From Pelosinus sp. (GTDB lineage Bacteria; Bacillota; Negativicutes; Propionisporales; Propionisporaceae): a stretch of 64,000 bases of DNA. How positions within the stretch are numbered: the stretch's first letter is position 1; every line of letters starts with the position of its first letter. The position numbers and the translations under genes were made by a program. Below are positions 25,322 through 34,051 of the stretch, piece after piece. The notes beneath the pieces were generated by a model. The model did not search any database. It was not told where the DNA came from and saw only the letters and a list, made by a program, of their open reading frames with translations. The DNA lies in assembly GCA_021372375.1 (NCBI GenBank), contig JAJFUN010000098.1, positions 1-64,000 of the forward strand, read 5' to 3'.

Positions 25322-27097
25322 ATGAGTTCTTATGATAATGCTTCGGAATTATTGCAACAGGAGGAAAGTATAGTCCCCAAGGTATTAAGAATGCATAAGA
25401 CAGTTTTACCTGACGTTAATCCTGTCTTTGGCGAAAACTCCCCCTATTATACTAAAAATGGGGACATATATGAAAAACCGAAAGAGAAAGACGAAAAGCC
25501 CCAGTTTGTAGCCCGATTGATTGTTATAGAAGAAATCAGACGTAATATTGATAATGAAACTTTTACTCTGCTGTTGTCTTTTAATTATAAAAACCAAAAT
25601 ATAAATCACATGCTTCCCCGACAAGACTTGAACCGTAAAGGCATATTGAATTTACAGAAGTATGGCGCAGATATTATTGATGACCAAGCATCTTTACGAC
25701 GGCTATTGCATTATCTGAGATATGCGGAGCAACATGCTATTTTGAGCTTCAGTCATCAGCAACTTGGGTTTGGCAAACTGGACGGTAAGCTAATATACAA
25801 GCTCTATAATGCCATTGGCTGTTCATCAACATATGAAGGAACTTTAAGTATGGAACCTAAAGGGACATTAACGGGGTGGCTAAACGCGATTAATACATAT
25901 GTAATCGGTCATACACCACTGGAATTTGCACTATTGATGGGGTTATCGGCACCAGTAGCCTCACTTTTAACTAATATAACGGGAATGGATGTCCAATTTT
26001 ACCATATATATGGTGATTCTTCGATGGGAAAATCTACTGCATGTGCCTTAGCTGTTTCTCCCTTTGGATTGCCTAATGCAAAAGGGGATGGCTTAGTTCA
26101 GACCTGGAATGCTACGGAAAATGCCATTTTAGGAAACTTGTGCGGCATGCATGGAGTTCCTATGGTATTGGATGAGGCTTCAATTAAGGGGAGCGGGGAT
26201 TTTTCAAATATAATCTATGTTATTGCTTCAGGCAAAGAAAAGTCACGGCTCGATCAACAGGCAAGCATTAAACAACGTGGTACTTGGTCAGGGGTCTTTA
26301 TTAGTAATGCAGAACATTCACTAAAACAAAACGGTAAAAAAAATACAGGAGTAGAAATGCGAATCATGGAATTGGCAAATATAAAGTGGACTGAATCAGC
26401 AGCTCATGCCAATCAAATTATGCAAGGCATTTTGCAAAATTATGGGCATGCAGCTTTAGTATTTGTTAAACATTTGTTGGAAATAGGAAATGAAGAATTG
26501 GTTGAGTTGCATCAGCAATGGAAAGAAAAATTCATTAAACAACTTCGGCATCCTGACCAATTTGCCAGCCGTATTGCGGATAAAGCGGCTACTATTTTAG
26601 TTACTACGCAGTTAGTTAAAGAATCGCTGAAGTTGGAACTTCATTTACCGGAAATTGCAAAGTTCCTAACTTCTTTGGTGGACGAAGGTCGAGCGGAACG
26701 AGATATCGGTTATAAGGCCTATGAATATTTTCAAGACATGGTAACAAGTCATCTTGATAATTTTTGTACTGAATTAGATTTGCAAAGAGGTTATGAACTT
26801 TGGGGCAGGTTAGTTTATGACAAAAACGAAAAAGTCAAGGAAATTCTTATACTACCTGGGATATTAAAAAAAATTATGAAGGACGGCGGATTTGAAAGTA
26901 GTTCTGTATTTTTACGTAATTGGCGGCAACGGGAGTGGCTGATTTGCGATAAGGACAAATTAACGGCTAAACGTGATATTACCCCTGAATTAAAAAGATC
27001 AAGAGTCTACGTTGTAAAGGCTTTGGGGGCAATAGATCGTAACGATAGCAGTATGAATGAAGATGACTTTTGCCAAACGAATCAAAAAGTGAGTTAA
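25322..27097 (+). CDS. DUF927 (Cch-type) ATPase/helicase-like protein
   Basis: 591 aa, the usual length of SCC Cch proteins. The central ATPase shows Walker A YGDSSMGKST (about residue 233), Walker B VPMVLDEASIKG (about 278) and the DUF927 pattern IYVIASGKEKSRLD, then SNAEHSL. Cch is a self-loading helicase-type protein implicated in replication of excised SCC circles. The region around residues 50-200 is a presumptive N-terminal domain. Ribosome binding site GAAAGGTGG. It is the first gene of the block ending with the recombinases. Confidence 0.85.
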   Translation: MSSYDNASELLQQEESIVPKVLRMHKTVLPDVNPVFGENSPYYTKNGDIYEKPKEKDEKPQFVARLIVIEEIRRNIDNETFTLLLSFNYKNQNINHMLPRQDLNRKGILNLQKYGADIIDDQASLRRLLHYLRYAEQHAILSFSHQQLGFGKLDGKLIYKLYNAIGCSSTYEGTLSMEPKGTLTGWLNAINTYVIGHTPLEFALLMGLSAPVASLLTNITGMDVQFYHIYGDSSMGKSTACALAVSPFGLPNAKGDGLVQTWNATENAILGNLCGMHGVPMVLDEASIKGSGDFSNIIYVIASGKEKSRLDQQASIKQRGTWSGVFISNAEHSLKQNGKKNTGVEMRIMELANIKWTESAAHANQIMQGILQNYGHAALVFVKHLLEIGNEELVELHQQWKEKFIKQLRHPDQFASRIADKAATILVTTQLVKESLKLELHLPEIAKFLTSLVDEGRAERDIGYKAYEYFQDMVTSHLDNFCTELDLQRGYELWGRLVYDKNEKVKEILILPGILKKIMKDGGFESSSVFLRNWRQREWLICDKDKLTAKRDITPELKRSRVYVVKALGAIDRNDSSMNEDDFCQTNQKVS

Positions 27098-27376
27098 ACA
27101 CCCCTTTTCTTCTTTTTTTGCTAAATGTTAAGGGGGAATGCAGGGGCTATGAATTTTATAGTATGTTGCTACCAGCGCCCCTTTTCCCCTTTTTATTTTT
27201 ATATTGATATAAATATATTTAAAGATAGTTACAGTCCAATTAAAAAAATTATTTATTTGATAAAAAAGAGGGGGAAGGGGGATTTGTAAAAAATGAAAAC
27301 AAATAGCTTTTAAACATATATTATCTTCTTGATTATACGAGCAATAGCATTGCTGGTAAATTAAGGGGTGAAGAAA

Positions 27377-27808
27377 ATGCACATTATTAATACGTCTAAT
27401 GACATTTCCAATTTGCAAGAAAGGGGGAAAATATCAAAATTATTAGCGCAGCATCTTGAAAAGAAATTAATCGTACTAAACCATGCGTTAGAGCCAGAAA
27501 CGCGGCGGGATGAATTTTCTTTAGGAATTCATGGCCCTTTTTGTATATTGGAAAAAGGAGACAGGAATCTTAGCTCTATTGGTCTTCCTGAGTCGCTAGC
27601 TGAAATTATGCCGGAATGGGTTGGGCGACTGGTTGTAGGCGATGAAGTCTACTATGTGCTGTATGTCATGGCGAATAATGATTTTGTTATACAGGTCTAT
27701 TTACCTGACAATATCGTGGAAGGCGCTATACGGCTTTGGCTGTCCGAGCAGCCTTTGGAAGAAGAAGGGGGTGCGGATGATGCTATACTCCCCGACATGC
27801 CTTACTAA
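27377..27808 (+). CDS. Hypothetical small cassette protein upstream of RadC
   Basis: 143 aa from the ATG at 27377 (AAGGGGTG upstream). No family recognised. It has a basic helical N-terminus (ISKLLAQHLEKKLIVLNHALE), a central strand region (RLVVGDEVYYVLYVMANN) and an acidic tail (EQPLEEEGGADDAILPDMPY). Its position between the Cch-type gene and RadC, and overlap with RadC by 32 bases, link it to the cassette core. In SCC a small ssDNA-binding protein (MP) occupies a similar place next to Cch; equivalence is only a suggestion. The 279-base gap before it shows no gene. Confidence 0.65.
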   Translation: MHIINTSNDISNLQERGKISKLLAQHLEKKLIVLNHALEPETRRDEFSLGIHGPFCILEKGDRNLSSIGLPESLAEIMPEWVGRLVVGDEVYYVLYVMANNDFVIQVYLPDNIVEGAIRLWLSEQPLEEEGGADDAILPDMPY

Positions 27809-28391
27809 GGCAACTGACGAAGAATTGCTCTCAGCCATCTTGCCGCTATCTACGGTACAAGAGCTTGTTGCTGAATATGGCACGGTACGGCAGGTCTTGA
27901 TGAATTCCTATCCCGATGAAATGAAAAAGCTCAAAGGGATTGGCCCTGTAAAAGCCAGACAGCTTCAATATGTTTGTGAACTGGCTAAGCGGCTATATCA
28001 AGCAACCGCAGAAGTTCCCTTTTTCATTCGCAGTCCGAAAGATATATATACTCGTATGGTGGATATGCAGTATTTGATGCAGGAAGAATTTCGTGTCATA
28101 TTTCTGAATACGAAAATCGGCATTATGGCGGAGAGAACAATTAGTAAAGGCACGCTTAATGCTGCGATTGTAAGTCCCAGGGATGTTTTTCATAGAGCAG
28201 TCAAGCTAATGGCGGCTTCTATTGTTTTAGTTCATAATCACCCATCAGGTGACCCTAAGCCAAGTCAGGAAGACTTGAATCTTACGAAAAAAATGGTTGA
28301 GGCAGGCAAGGTAATGGATATTGCTGTTCTCGATCACTGTATTATAGGTCAAGGTACATATGTAAGCTTGAAGGAAGAGGGGGTATTGTAA
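27777..28391 (+). CDS. radC: RadC-like JAB/MPN domain protein
   Basis: 204 aa from the ATG at 27777 (GGGGGTGCGG upstream), overlapping the previous gene by 32 bases. A helix-hairpin-helix part (LKGIGPVKARQLQYVCELA, about residues 45-63) precedes a JAB/MPN domain with the metalloprotease-type motif LVHNHPSGDPKPSQEDLNLT and a downstream Asp (LDHCIIG). RadC-type genes are frequent on mobile elements; the reaction in vivo is not settled. The stop abuts the DUF960 ATG directly. Confidence 0.85.
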   Translation: MMLYSPTCLTKATDEELLSAILPLSTVQELVAEYGTVRQVLMNSYPDEMKKLKGIGPVKARQLQYVCELAKRLYQATAEVPFFIRSPKDIYTRMVDMQYLMQEEFRVIFLNTKIGIMAERTISKGTLNAAIVSPRDVFHRAVKLMAASIVLVHNHPSGDPKPSQEDLNLTKKMVEAGKVMDIAVLDHCIIGQGTYVSLKEEGVL

Positions 28392-28706
28392 ATGGCGCTA
28401 TTTGCCTCAGAACGATATGCGACAAGCGGCGTTTCTAATACTCTTGACATTCGCCTGCAACTGTTCCTATGGGCCTTAATTGATGAAAGAAAGCAAAAAG
28501 GTGCCACGCTTGACTACTTACAAGTATTTGAATTGTCTGTAGAGCGTGCCAATGGCGAAGTATTTCAGAAAGTCATACATCGGCAGGAGCAGCCAGCGTA
28601 TGCGAAAAGCCAATGCTATCGTTGCCCATGGCAACCTGTAGCCTGTAGGGTTTGGGTTATTGATGATGGCAGTTATAGCACAATGCTTTTTCCTGACGAA
28701 TACTAA
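28392..28706 (+). CDS. DUF960 protein (SCC core family)
   Basis: 104 aa. It carries the DUF960 layout: RLQLFLWALIDER, YLQVFELSVE, HRQEQPAY, VWVIDDGSYSTMLFPDEY at the end. DUF960 genes accompany ccr genes in staphylococcal SCC elements. Function unknown. It begins directly after the RadC stop. Confidence 0.8.
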   Translation: MALFASERYATSGVSNTLDIRLQLFLWALIDERKQKGATLDYLQVFELSVERANGEVFQKVIHRQEQPAYAKSQCYRCPWQPVACRVWVIDDGSYSTMLFPDEY

Positions 28707-28734
28707 CTGATATATTCTCAAGGAGGTTAAAAAA

Positions 28735-28908
28735 ATGGAAAAGGAAGCAGCATATCATTATGAAATGGTGGTTAATATTGTGGCTGATATGGTTGTCGAG
28801 TATCTGAAAAGTAGTAACGATATGAAGCAAACCGATATTATATCCAGTAATTGTTATAAAAGTGAGCACAAGCAGGGCGAAGACCAGTTTTCTACAGATG
28901 CTGCGTAG
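28735..28908 (+). CDS. 57-aa hypothetical protein between DUF960 and the recombinases
   Basis: AAGGAGGTTAAAAAA precedes the ATG. The peptide MEKEAAYHYEMVVNIVADMV continues to a Lys/Glu-rich end, helical and without a membrane segment. It ends 12 bases before the first recombinase. The good ribosome binding site and tight spacing argue for a real gene. Confidence 0.65.
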   Translation: MEKEAAYHYEMVVNIVADMVVEYLKSSNDMKQTDIISSNCYKSEHKQGEDQFSTDAA

Positions 28909-28920
28909 GAGGTGAAAAAC

Positions 28921-30450
28921 ATGCAAAAGGAACGCTACGTCGCCATTTATATACGGGTAAGCACAGCGGAGCAAGTTGATGGTCACAGTCTAAAAGGGCA
29001 GGAAGCCGAAACTAGAGCCGATGTGCAAGCTCGTGGCAAATTTGTGTACAAGGTTTATCAGGATGCAGGCGTTTCTGGCGCTGCAGAGGATAGAAAGGGC
29101 TTAAATGCACTGTTACACGATGCAAAAGAAGGTTATTTTGGTGAAGTCTTGGTTTGGACAGTTAGCCGCATTAGTCGGAAGCTGTCCTTCCTTCTTAAAG
29201 TAGTCGAAGTGCTTAAAGCAGAAGGCATTGCTTTTCGCAGTATTAGCGAGCAGTTCGATGTTACAACTCCGATAGGCCAGTTCGCTCTTACTATGATGGG
29301 GGCTGTTGCACAGATGCAGCGCGAATCTTGGATGGAATCTTCCCACATTGGTATGCAGAAACGAGCCAAGTCTGGTCGGTGGGGTGGCGGTATGATGCTT
29401 GGCTATCAAATGGTACCTGAAGAAGAAGATCCAAGAGGCGGCGGTAAACTGGTAATTGTAGAAGCCGAAGCTGAAATCGTAAAACGAATCTTTGCTATGT
29501 ATGCTGAAGGTATGGGATATAAGACCATTGCTAGCCGATTAAACGAAGAAGGTAAAGTCGGGAAAACTGGCGCGTCTTTTACCGTTAGTACCATTCATGA
29601 CATCCTCATTAACGCAGTCTATGTGGGTAAGGTTCGATTTGGTGATGAATATTATGCAGGCATTCATCCGCCGTTAGTCAGTAGCGAGCTTTGGGAAATT
29701 GTTCAACAGACAATAAATCGGCGCTCTAAGCCTGTAAAAAAGAAGATAGACCACGAGTATCTCTTGTCTGGTGTGCTGAAATGTCCTGTCTGTCATAGCG
29801 GCATGATACCGATGCATACTAAGGGCAAGCGAAGTGACGGGACTTATCGGTATAATTATTACTATGTTTGCAGCGCATATCTTAATAAAGGAAGTGCTGT
29901 GTGCAAATCAAATCTTGTGGTTGCTGAGGAGTCCGAGCATAAAGTGCTGATATGGCTTATGCAGTTTTTTACAAGCCCCTTCTGGTTAGAGAAAGTAACG
30001 TATGCTATTCAAAAGCGGATGGAGGCTATAAATAAGCCTATACTGTATGAATGTAAACAAGTAGAGCAGCATCTAGTCCGTATAGAGCGATGCCAAAGTG
30101 AACTGCTTCGGCGCTATGAAAATGACTTAATTAGCAAAGATAGCTTTTTGGCAGAAGCGCAGCGATTGAAGAATGAAAAGGCAGGCTGGCAGGGGCAATT
30201 GACAACAAATAAGCCCGTCACCACAACTATGGCTTCTTGGTCAAAGGAAGATATACAAGGGGCCTTTCGCTCTTTCCAACGGGTGTTAATGCAGGCGAGT
30301 GCTGATAAAAAGCGGCATTTGATAAGGAACCTCTTTTCAAGAATTGTAGTGAATGATAAACGACAGGTGGCTGAAGTGGAATTGAATCCAATGCCTGTAA
30401 TAGCAGATGTGAAAAATGGAAGTCCTATCAGCTGGGAGGTGGCAATTTAG
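28921..30450 (+). CDS. Large serine recombinase, first of a tandem pair (CcrA position)
   Basis: 509 aa from the ATG at 28921 (TAGGAGGTG upstream; a GTG at 28912 is inside that site). N-terminal catalytic domain with Ser in YIRVSTAEQ (about residue 13), GVSGAAEDRKGLNAL and WTVSRISRKLS. A recombinase domain follows (LNEEGKVGKTGASFTVSTI), then a zinc-ribbon with CPVC and a later Cys pair (VCSAYLNKGSAVCK), and a C-terminal coiled coil. With its neighbour it would catalyse integration and excision at rlmH. Hairpin GAGGGCGT/ACGCCCTC lies between the two genes. Confidence 0.93.
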   Translation: MQKERYVAIYIRVSTAEQVDGHSLKGQEAETRADVQARGKFVYKVYQDAGVSGAAEDRKGLNALLHDAKEGYFGEVLVWTVSRISRKLSFLLKVVEVLKAEGIAFRSISEQFDVTTPIGQFALTMMGAVAQMQRESWMESSHIGMQKRAKSGRWGGGMMLGYQMVPEEEDPRGGGKLVIVEAEAEIVKRIFAMYAEGMGYKTIASRLNEEGKVGKTGASFTVSTIHDILINAVYVGKVRFGDEYYAGIHPPLVSSELWEIVQQTINRRSKPVKKKIDHEYLLSGVLKCPVCHSGMIPMHTKGKRSDGTYRYNYYYVCSAYLNKGSAVCKSNLVVAEESEHKVLIWLMQFFTSPFWLEKVTYAIQKRMEAINKPILYECKQVEQHLVRIERCQSELLRRYENDLISKDSFLAEAQRLKNEKAGWQGQLTTNKPVTTTMASWSKEDIQGAFRSFQRVLMQASADKKRHLIRNLFSRIVVNDKRQVAEVELNPMPVIADVKNGSPISWEVAI

Positions 30451-30465
30451 TTTAACTAGTACAAT

Positions 30466-30497
30466 GAGGGCGTAAGGCAGCGCTCTTAACGCCCTCA
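30466..30497 (+). terminator. Hairpin between the recombinase genes
   Basis: GAGGGCGT (30466-30473) and ACGCCCTC (30489-30496), no T-run. It may be an attenuator or a processing site between the two genes. Confidence 0.5.
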
Positions 30498-30520
30498 AGA
30501 ATAAGGAGGGATGCAACAAA

Positions 30521-32179
30521 ATGCCGGGAGCAGAGCTTTTAGAAAAGCATATACGGGTTGCGATTTACGTTCGTGTATCTACGGAAGAACAGGCTGAGCA
30601 TGGTTACTCTATTGATGCCCAGCTAGATAAGCTTAGGCAGCATTGTAAGCTGTATAATCACGTTATTGTTTATGAGTACGTTGACCGTGGTATCAGCGGT
30701 AAGGAAATGACGAAACGACATGAACTGCAGAAACTGCTGCGTGATGCTGAACAAGGTTTGTTTGACGAGGTTCTGGTCTGGAAAATAAATCGTATGTCGC
30801 GTAACACCAAAGACCTCTTAGAAATTGTAGAACAGCTAAACAAGAACAATGTTTATTTTCGATCTTTTTCAGAGAGTTTCGATACCGCTTCGCCAATGGG
30901 GAAATTTGCCTTACAGATGATGGGCGCTGTTGGCGAATTAGAGCGCAATACAATCGTTGAAAATGTAAAACTTGGCATGAAACAGCGGGCCAAAATGGGT
31001 TATCGTAACGGCGGTAGCTGTTTAGGCTATAAAAGTATTGAGGTAGCTAGCGGGGAGCTGAAAAATAAAAAGACAACCTTAGAAATTGTGCCAGAAGAAG
31101 CTGCTATAATAACCAAGATTTTCGACTTGTATGTCTCTGGCAGAGGCTTTCGGTCTATTGCCAATCAGCTTAATCATGAAGGTTGTAAGACGAAAAAAGG
31201 AAATGCTTTTGCTACAGATTCAATTCGGGAAATTATAACCAATCCAATCTACATAGGTATGGTTAGATACAATCGGTTTGAAAACTGGAGCGAAAAGCAT
31301 CGGCGAGGCAAAAATACTAAGCCGATTATGGTGCAAGGCAAGCACGAAGCTATCATAAGCCAGGATATCTGGGATAAGGCGCAACTGCTGTTTGCCCAGC
31401 GTTCAAAAGAAAGTCCCCGAGTACATGACAGTGAAAATTTATTAACGAATTTAATAAAATGTCCTGAATGTGGTACTCCCATGGTGATTAGCCGCTCGCA
31501 GTACCGGCTGCGGGATGGCTCAAAAGTATCCCAGCGATACTATTCCTGTGGTAGCTTTAAGAGTAAGGGAAGCTCGGTCTGCCATGCGAACTCGGTACGG
31601 GCCGATTATGCAGAAAAATATGTATTAGACCGTATCAAGAAGGTACTAAAGTATCCCCGAATTCTTGCGGATGTTGTGAAGGCGATTAATGCCAAGCGTG
31701 GCGGTGGCCTCAATACCAAACAACAAGAGTTAAAAATGGTTGCTACTAATTTAGAACAATTGGTAAATAAGAAGCAGAAACTCCTTGATTTATATGAGAT
31801 AGAGGCCATTGATCGGGAAATTCTAGAGCAACGCATCGAAGAGCTGACCATGGAAGAAAGCAAGCTTTATGCAAGAAAATCTGAAATCGAATATGAGATA
31901 GGAGGCACTGGTTGTCAGGACATACCGATTGATTTAGTTCGACAACTCCTTGAAAAGGTTGATGTTGTCATTGAAAAATCGCCTGCAGAGCAGCAAAAGA
32001 TGCTACTGCACTTAGTAATCAATGAAATTACCCTTACCAGTGATCGAAAGATAGATAAGATTACTCTTTCTTTTACCGATAATCTGGAAGCCTTCTTAAA
32101 TGAAGCCCCATCGGCCAACACGGCTGATGGGGCTTTTGCACGTCTACACAAAGGGCAAATGGTACGCATAGCAATTTAG
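30521..32179 (+). CDS. Large serine recombinase, second of a tandem pair (CcrB position)
   Basis: 552 aa. Catalytic Ser in YVRVSTEEQ (about residue 19), then SIDAQLDKLRQ and WKINRMSRNTKDL. Recombinase domain with GFRSIANQLNHEGCKTKKG, a zinc-ribbon (IKCPECGTPMVI, then YYSCGSFKSKGSSVCHA) and a C-terminal coiled coil. Ribosome binding site AAGGAGGG. The lengths (509 and 552) resemble the CcrA and CcrB pair, which act together on SCC ends. Both genes point away from rlmH. Confidence 0.93.
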   Translation: MPGAELLEKHIRVAIYVRVSTEEQAEHGYSIDAQLDKLRQHCKLYNHVIVYEYVDRGISGKEMTKRHELQKLLRDAEQGLFDEVLVWKINRMSRNTKDLLEIVEQLNKNNVYFRSFSESFDTASPMGKFALQMMGAVGELERNTIVENVKLGMKQRAKMGYRNGGSCLGYKSIEVASGELKNKKTTLEIVPEEAAIITKIFDLYVSGRGFRSIANQLNHEGCKTKKGNAFATDSIREIITNPIYIGMVRYNRFENWSEKHRRGKNTKPIMVQGKHEAIISQDIWDKAQLLFAQRSKESPRVHDSENLLTNLIKCPECGTPMVISRSQYRLRDGSKVSQRYYSCGSFKSKGSSVCHANSVRADYAEKYVLDRIKKVLKYPRILADVVKAINAKRGGGLNTKQQELKMVATNLEQLVNKKQKLLDLYEIEAIDREILEQRIEELTMEESKLYARKSEIEYEIGGTGCQDIPIDLVRQLLEKVDVVIEKSPAEQQKMLLHLVINEITLTSDRKIDKITLSFTDNLEAFLNEAPSANTADGAFARLHKGQMVRIAI

Positions 32180-32205
32180 TCATTAATACGAAAGGTTGTG
32201 CTTAT

Positions 32206-32733
32206 ATGGATATGGGAGATATTATCTATGTTCCAATTTTACGAAAGGTAGGCTTAGGCCCTAGGCATTATGGTATTTATGACGGAAGTGATGGGGTATA
32301 TCATTTTTGCCAAGAAAATCTTAATGAAGCATATGTCCGTTATTCCTCTTTGACGGAGTTCTCACAAGGCGCTAGTATTGGCGTTGAAATCTATACAAAG
32401 AAATATTCGAATCAAGAAATTATCAAAAGAGCGCAGAGCAAGGTTAATACGGACTTTGGCGGCTATCATTGCATATCAAATAATTGCGAGCATTTTGCAA
32501 CATGGTGTGTAACAGGCCGAAAAGTATCTTCGCAGACTACTTCCGAGCCTGCTGAGCACGCTGAACGTCGAGAAATGCTTGATAATAAGAAAAGTAGTTA
32601 TTATGATGAACCCGGTCATATATTTTGTTCCCATGAGACATCAGAGGAGCGTTTAGAAAACTATGCAATTGAACAAGTGGCTAAAGTAGTTGCTTCTCCT
32701 ATTTTAGCCATTAAAAGACTATTTAACGATTGA
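32206..32733 (+). CDS. LRAT domain protein (NlpC/P60-like fold)
   Basis: 175 aa. The LRAT pattern is visible: MGDIIYVPILRKVGLGPRHYGIY gives the first catalytic-type His, and HCISNNCEHFATWCVTG gives the Cys. The family forms thioester acyl-enzymes in eukaryotes, and bacterial members are largely uncharacterised. The tail is Glu/Lys-rich. It starts 26 bases behind the second recombinase, so it may be co-transcribed with it. Alternative start at 32212. Confidence 0.75.
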   Translation: MDMGDIIYVPILRKVGLGPRHYGIYDGSDGVYHFCQENLNEAYVRYSSLTEFSQGASIGVEIYTKKYSNQEIIKRAQSKVNTDFGGYHCISNNCEHFATWCVTGRKVSSQTTSEPAEHAERREMLDNKKSSYYDEPGHIFCSHETSEERLENYAIEQVAKVVASPILAIKRLFND

Positions 32734-32782
32734 ATCGACATTGGGGAAGGAAAAAATGTACAAGAAAAAGGAGGATTTTGGT

Positions 32783-32820
32783 ATATCTACTATGAATACT
32801 ATAGTATTCATAGTAGATAT
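32783..32820. promoter_or_regulatory. 38-nt perfect palindrome, candidate XRE operator
   Basis: ATATCTACTATGAATAC is followed by TATA and its exact reverse complement. The inner 17 bases (ACTATAGTATTCATAGT) recur at 33119-33135 upstream of the XRE start. Two copies either side of one small XRE gene suggest operators. Confidence 0.65.
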
Positions 32821-32857
32821 GAACAGGCTAGTAGTAAGTGGTTAAAAAATAGAGCAA

Positions 32858-33076
32858 TTAGTCTTCTTGTTCTAAATGCTCCATGAACTGCACCAATGAA
32901 ATACCGATTTCCTTGCAGATTTTATCAATGGTTCGCAAGGACGGGCTTTTAAGCCCCCTTTCTAATTGACTTATGTACGTACGGTGCAATCCAATGTTGA
33001 GCGCAAATTCTTCTTGGCTCAATCCTTTGGCTGTTCTTAATTTTCTCAGTACTTGCCCAAATTTTGTATCAATCAT
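32858..33076 (-). CDS. Small XRE-family transcriptional regulator
   Basis: 72 aa with a single helix-turn-helix domain: FGQVLRKLRTAKGLSQEEFA, HRTYISQLERGLKSPSLRTI. Size and motif resemble restriction-modification controller (C) proteins and immunity-type XRE regulators. It is convergent with the LRAT gene. The operator-like half-repeat at 33119-33135 lies 43 bases before the start, which suggests autoregulation; the palindrome at 32783 lies past its stop. Confidence 0.85.
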   Translation of the reverse strand: MIDTKFGQVLRKLRTAKGLSQEEFALNIGLHRTYISQLERGLKSPSLRTIDKICKEIGISLVQFMEHLEQED

Positions 33077-33118
33077 AATACCAAAACTATAAGCCGAATG
33101 AGACTATTGTTCTACAGA

Positions 33119-33135
33119 CTATAGTATTCATAGTG
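33119..33135. promoter_or_regulatory. Second copy of the XRE operator-like sequence
   Basis: ACTATAGTATTCATAGT, identical to the core of the palindrome at 32783-32820, placed upstream of the minus-strand XRE gene. The rest of 33077-33295 is AT-rich and shows no clear gene. Confidence 0.6.
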
Positions 33136-33295
33136 CATGATTCCATTAATTAAATATTTAACACTGTGAATAAGGCAAAGGATGCTTTAAAAAAGAAGAC
33201 ATGCAGAAAGCAAAACAACTGATGAAAAAAGGGGGATAGGTTGTATTAAATTTCTTTGGCGCTAATTCTAATATATTACAGGGGAGAGATATTAA

Positions 33296-33883
33296 ATGGA
33301 CACAATTTTGTGGATAGTATTACTCATTGTAGGCACTTTTGTTTTTGCACTAGTAAATAAGATGTTTAATATAACATATTTTGGCGTTAAGGCTATATTT
33401 GGAACATGGATGTTTTGTGTTTTGGCAACAGGCATACTAGGAACCATTTTTGCTGCGTTTGTAATGACGTATTATAAATGGATAATAGGCATAGCGGTTG
33501 TCTTGGGGGTACTGGTATACATGGGAAAGAAGGGAGAAAAAGCTTCAGCGGTCAGTGAGAGTAATGAGCCTGCAAAGGCGATTGAACAAAGTACCATTGC
33601 AGAAATTAAAGCCGCTGTAGAGGAAACGGCTGTAGCTCCTGCGCCTGTAGTTGAAACAGTGGATGAAGGCAAGGCTGAGTGGGATGTTATATTGGCCTCG
33701 GCAGGAAAGCGCAAAATAGAAGTCATTGCTGTTATTCGTGAGGCAACTGGCTTGGATTTAGCGGGAGCTAAGGCAATAGTTGACGGTGCGCCTAAGGTTA
33801 TGTTAAATGGGGTTGAAAAGAGCGCTGCTGATACCATTAAAGCCAAATTAGAGGCTGCTGGTGCCAGTGTAGAAGTTAAGTAA
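33296..33883 (+). CDS. Membrane protein with C-terminal ribosomal L7/L12-like domain
   Basis: 195 aa. Two membrane segments (about residues 3-20 and 31-78) are followed by an Ala/Glu-rich linker and a C-terminal domain of about 65 residues (WDVILASAGKRKIEVIAVIR, TGLDLAGAKAIVDGAPKVM) that closely follows the L7/L12 C-terminal fold. The source is probably a domain re-use, as this is not the ribosomal stalk protein itself. Role unknown. Ribosome binding site GGGGAGAG. Confidence 0.7.
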   Translation: MDTILWIVLLIVGTFVFALVNKMFNITYFGVKAIFGTWMFCVLATGILGTIFAAFVMTYYKWIIGIAVVLGVLVYMGKKGEKASAVSESNEPAKAIEQSTIAEIKAAVEETAVAPAPVVETVDEGKAEWDVILASAGKRKIEVIAVIREATGLDLAGAKAIVDGAPKVMLNGVEKSAADTIKAKLEAAGASVEVK

Positions 33884-33953
33884 GTTTTTTGTGCGGTTAG
33901 TGCTTGTATGACAATAAAGCCTGAAAAAACATATCAAATATAAACTATATTAG

Positions 33954-33990
33954 CGACCTATTCTGAAAAATTGCAGAATAGGTCGTTTTG
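33954..33990 (+). terminator. Rho-independent terminator
   Basis: CGACCTATTCTG (33954-33965) pairs with CAGAATAGGTCG (33974-33985), followed by TTTTG. Confidence 0.85.
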
Positions 33991-34051
33991 CATAGTGAAG
34001 TGATTGCGGGAAATAGTTGGCTTTAGGTTAAGCGAAGGAGGGATATTTATA

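Noticed and set aside
27128-27418. Minus-strand 96-codon frame between the DUF927 gene and the next gene
   Set aside because: AT-rich antisense frame without a start signal, overlapping the next gene start.
27642-27776. N-terminal extension of the RadC-like gene
   Set aside because: It lies inside the previous gene, is Cys/Trp-rich and unlike RadC. The ATG at 27777 has a ribosome binding site.
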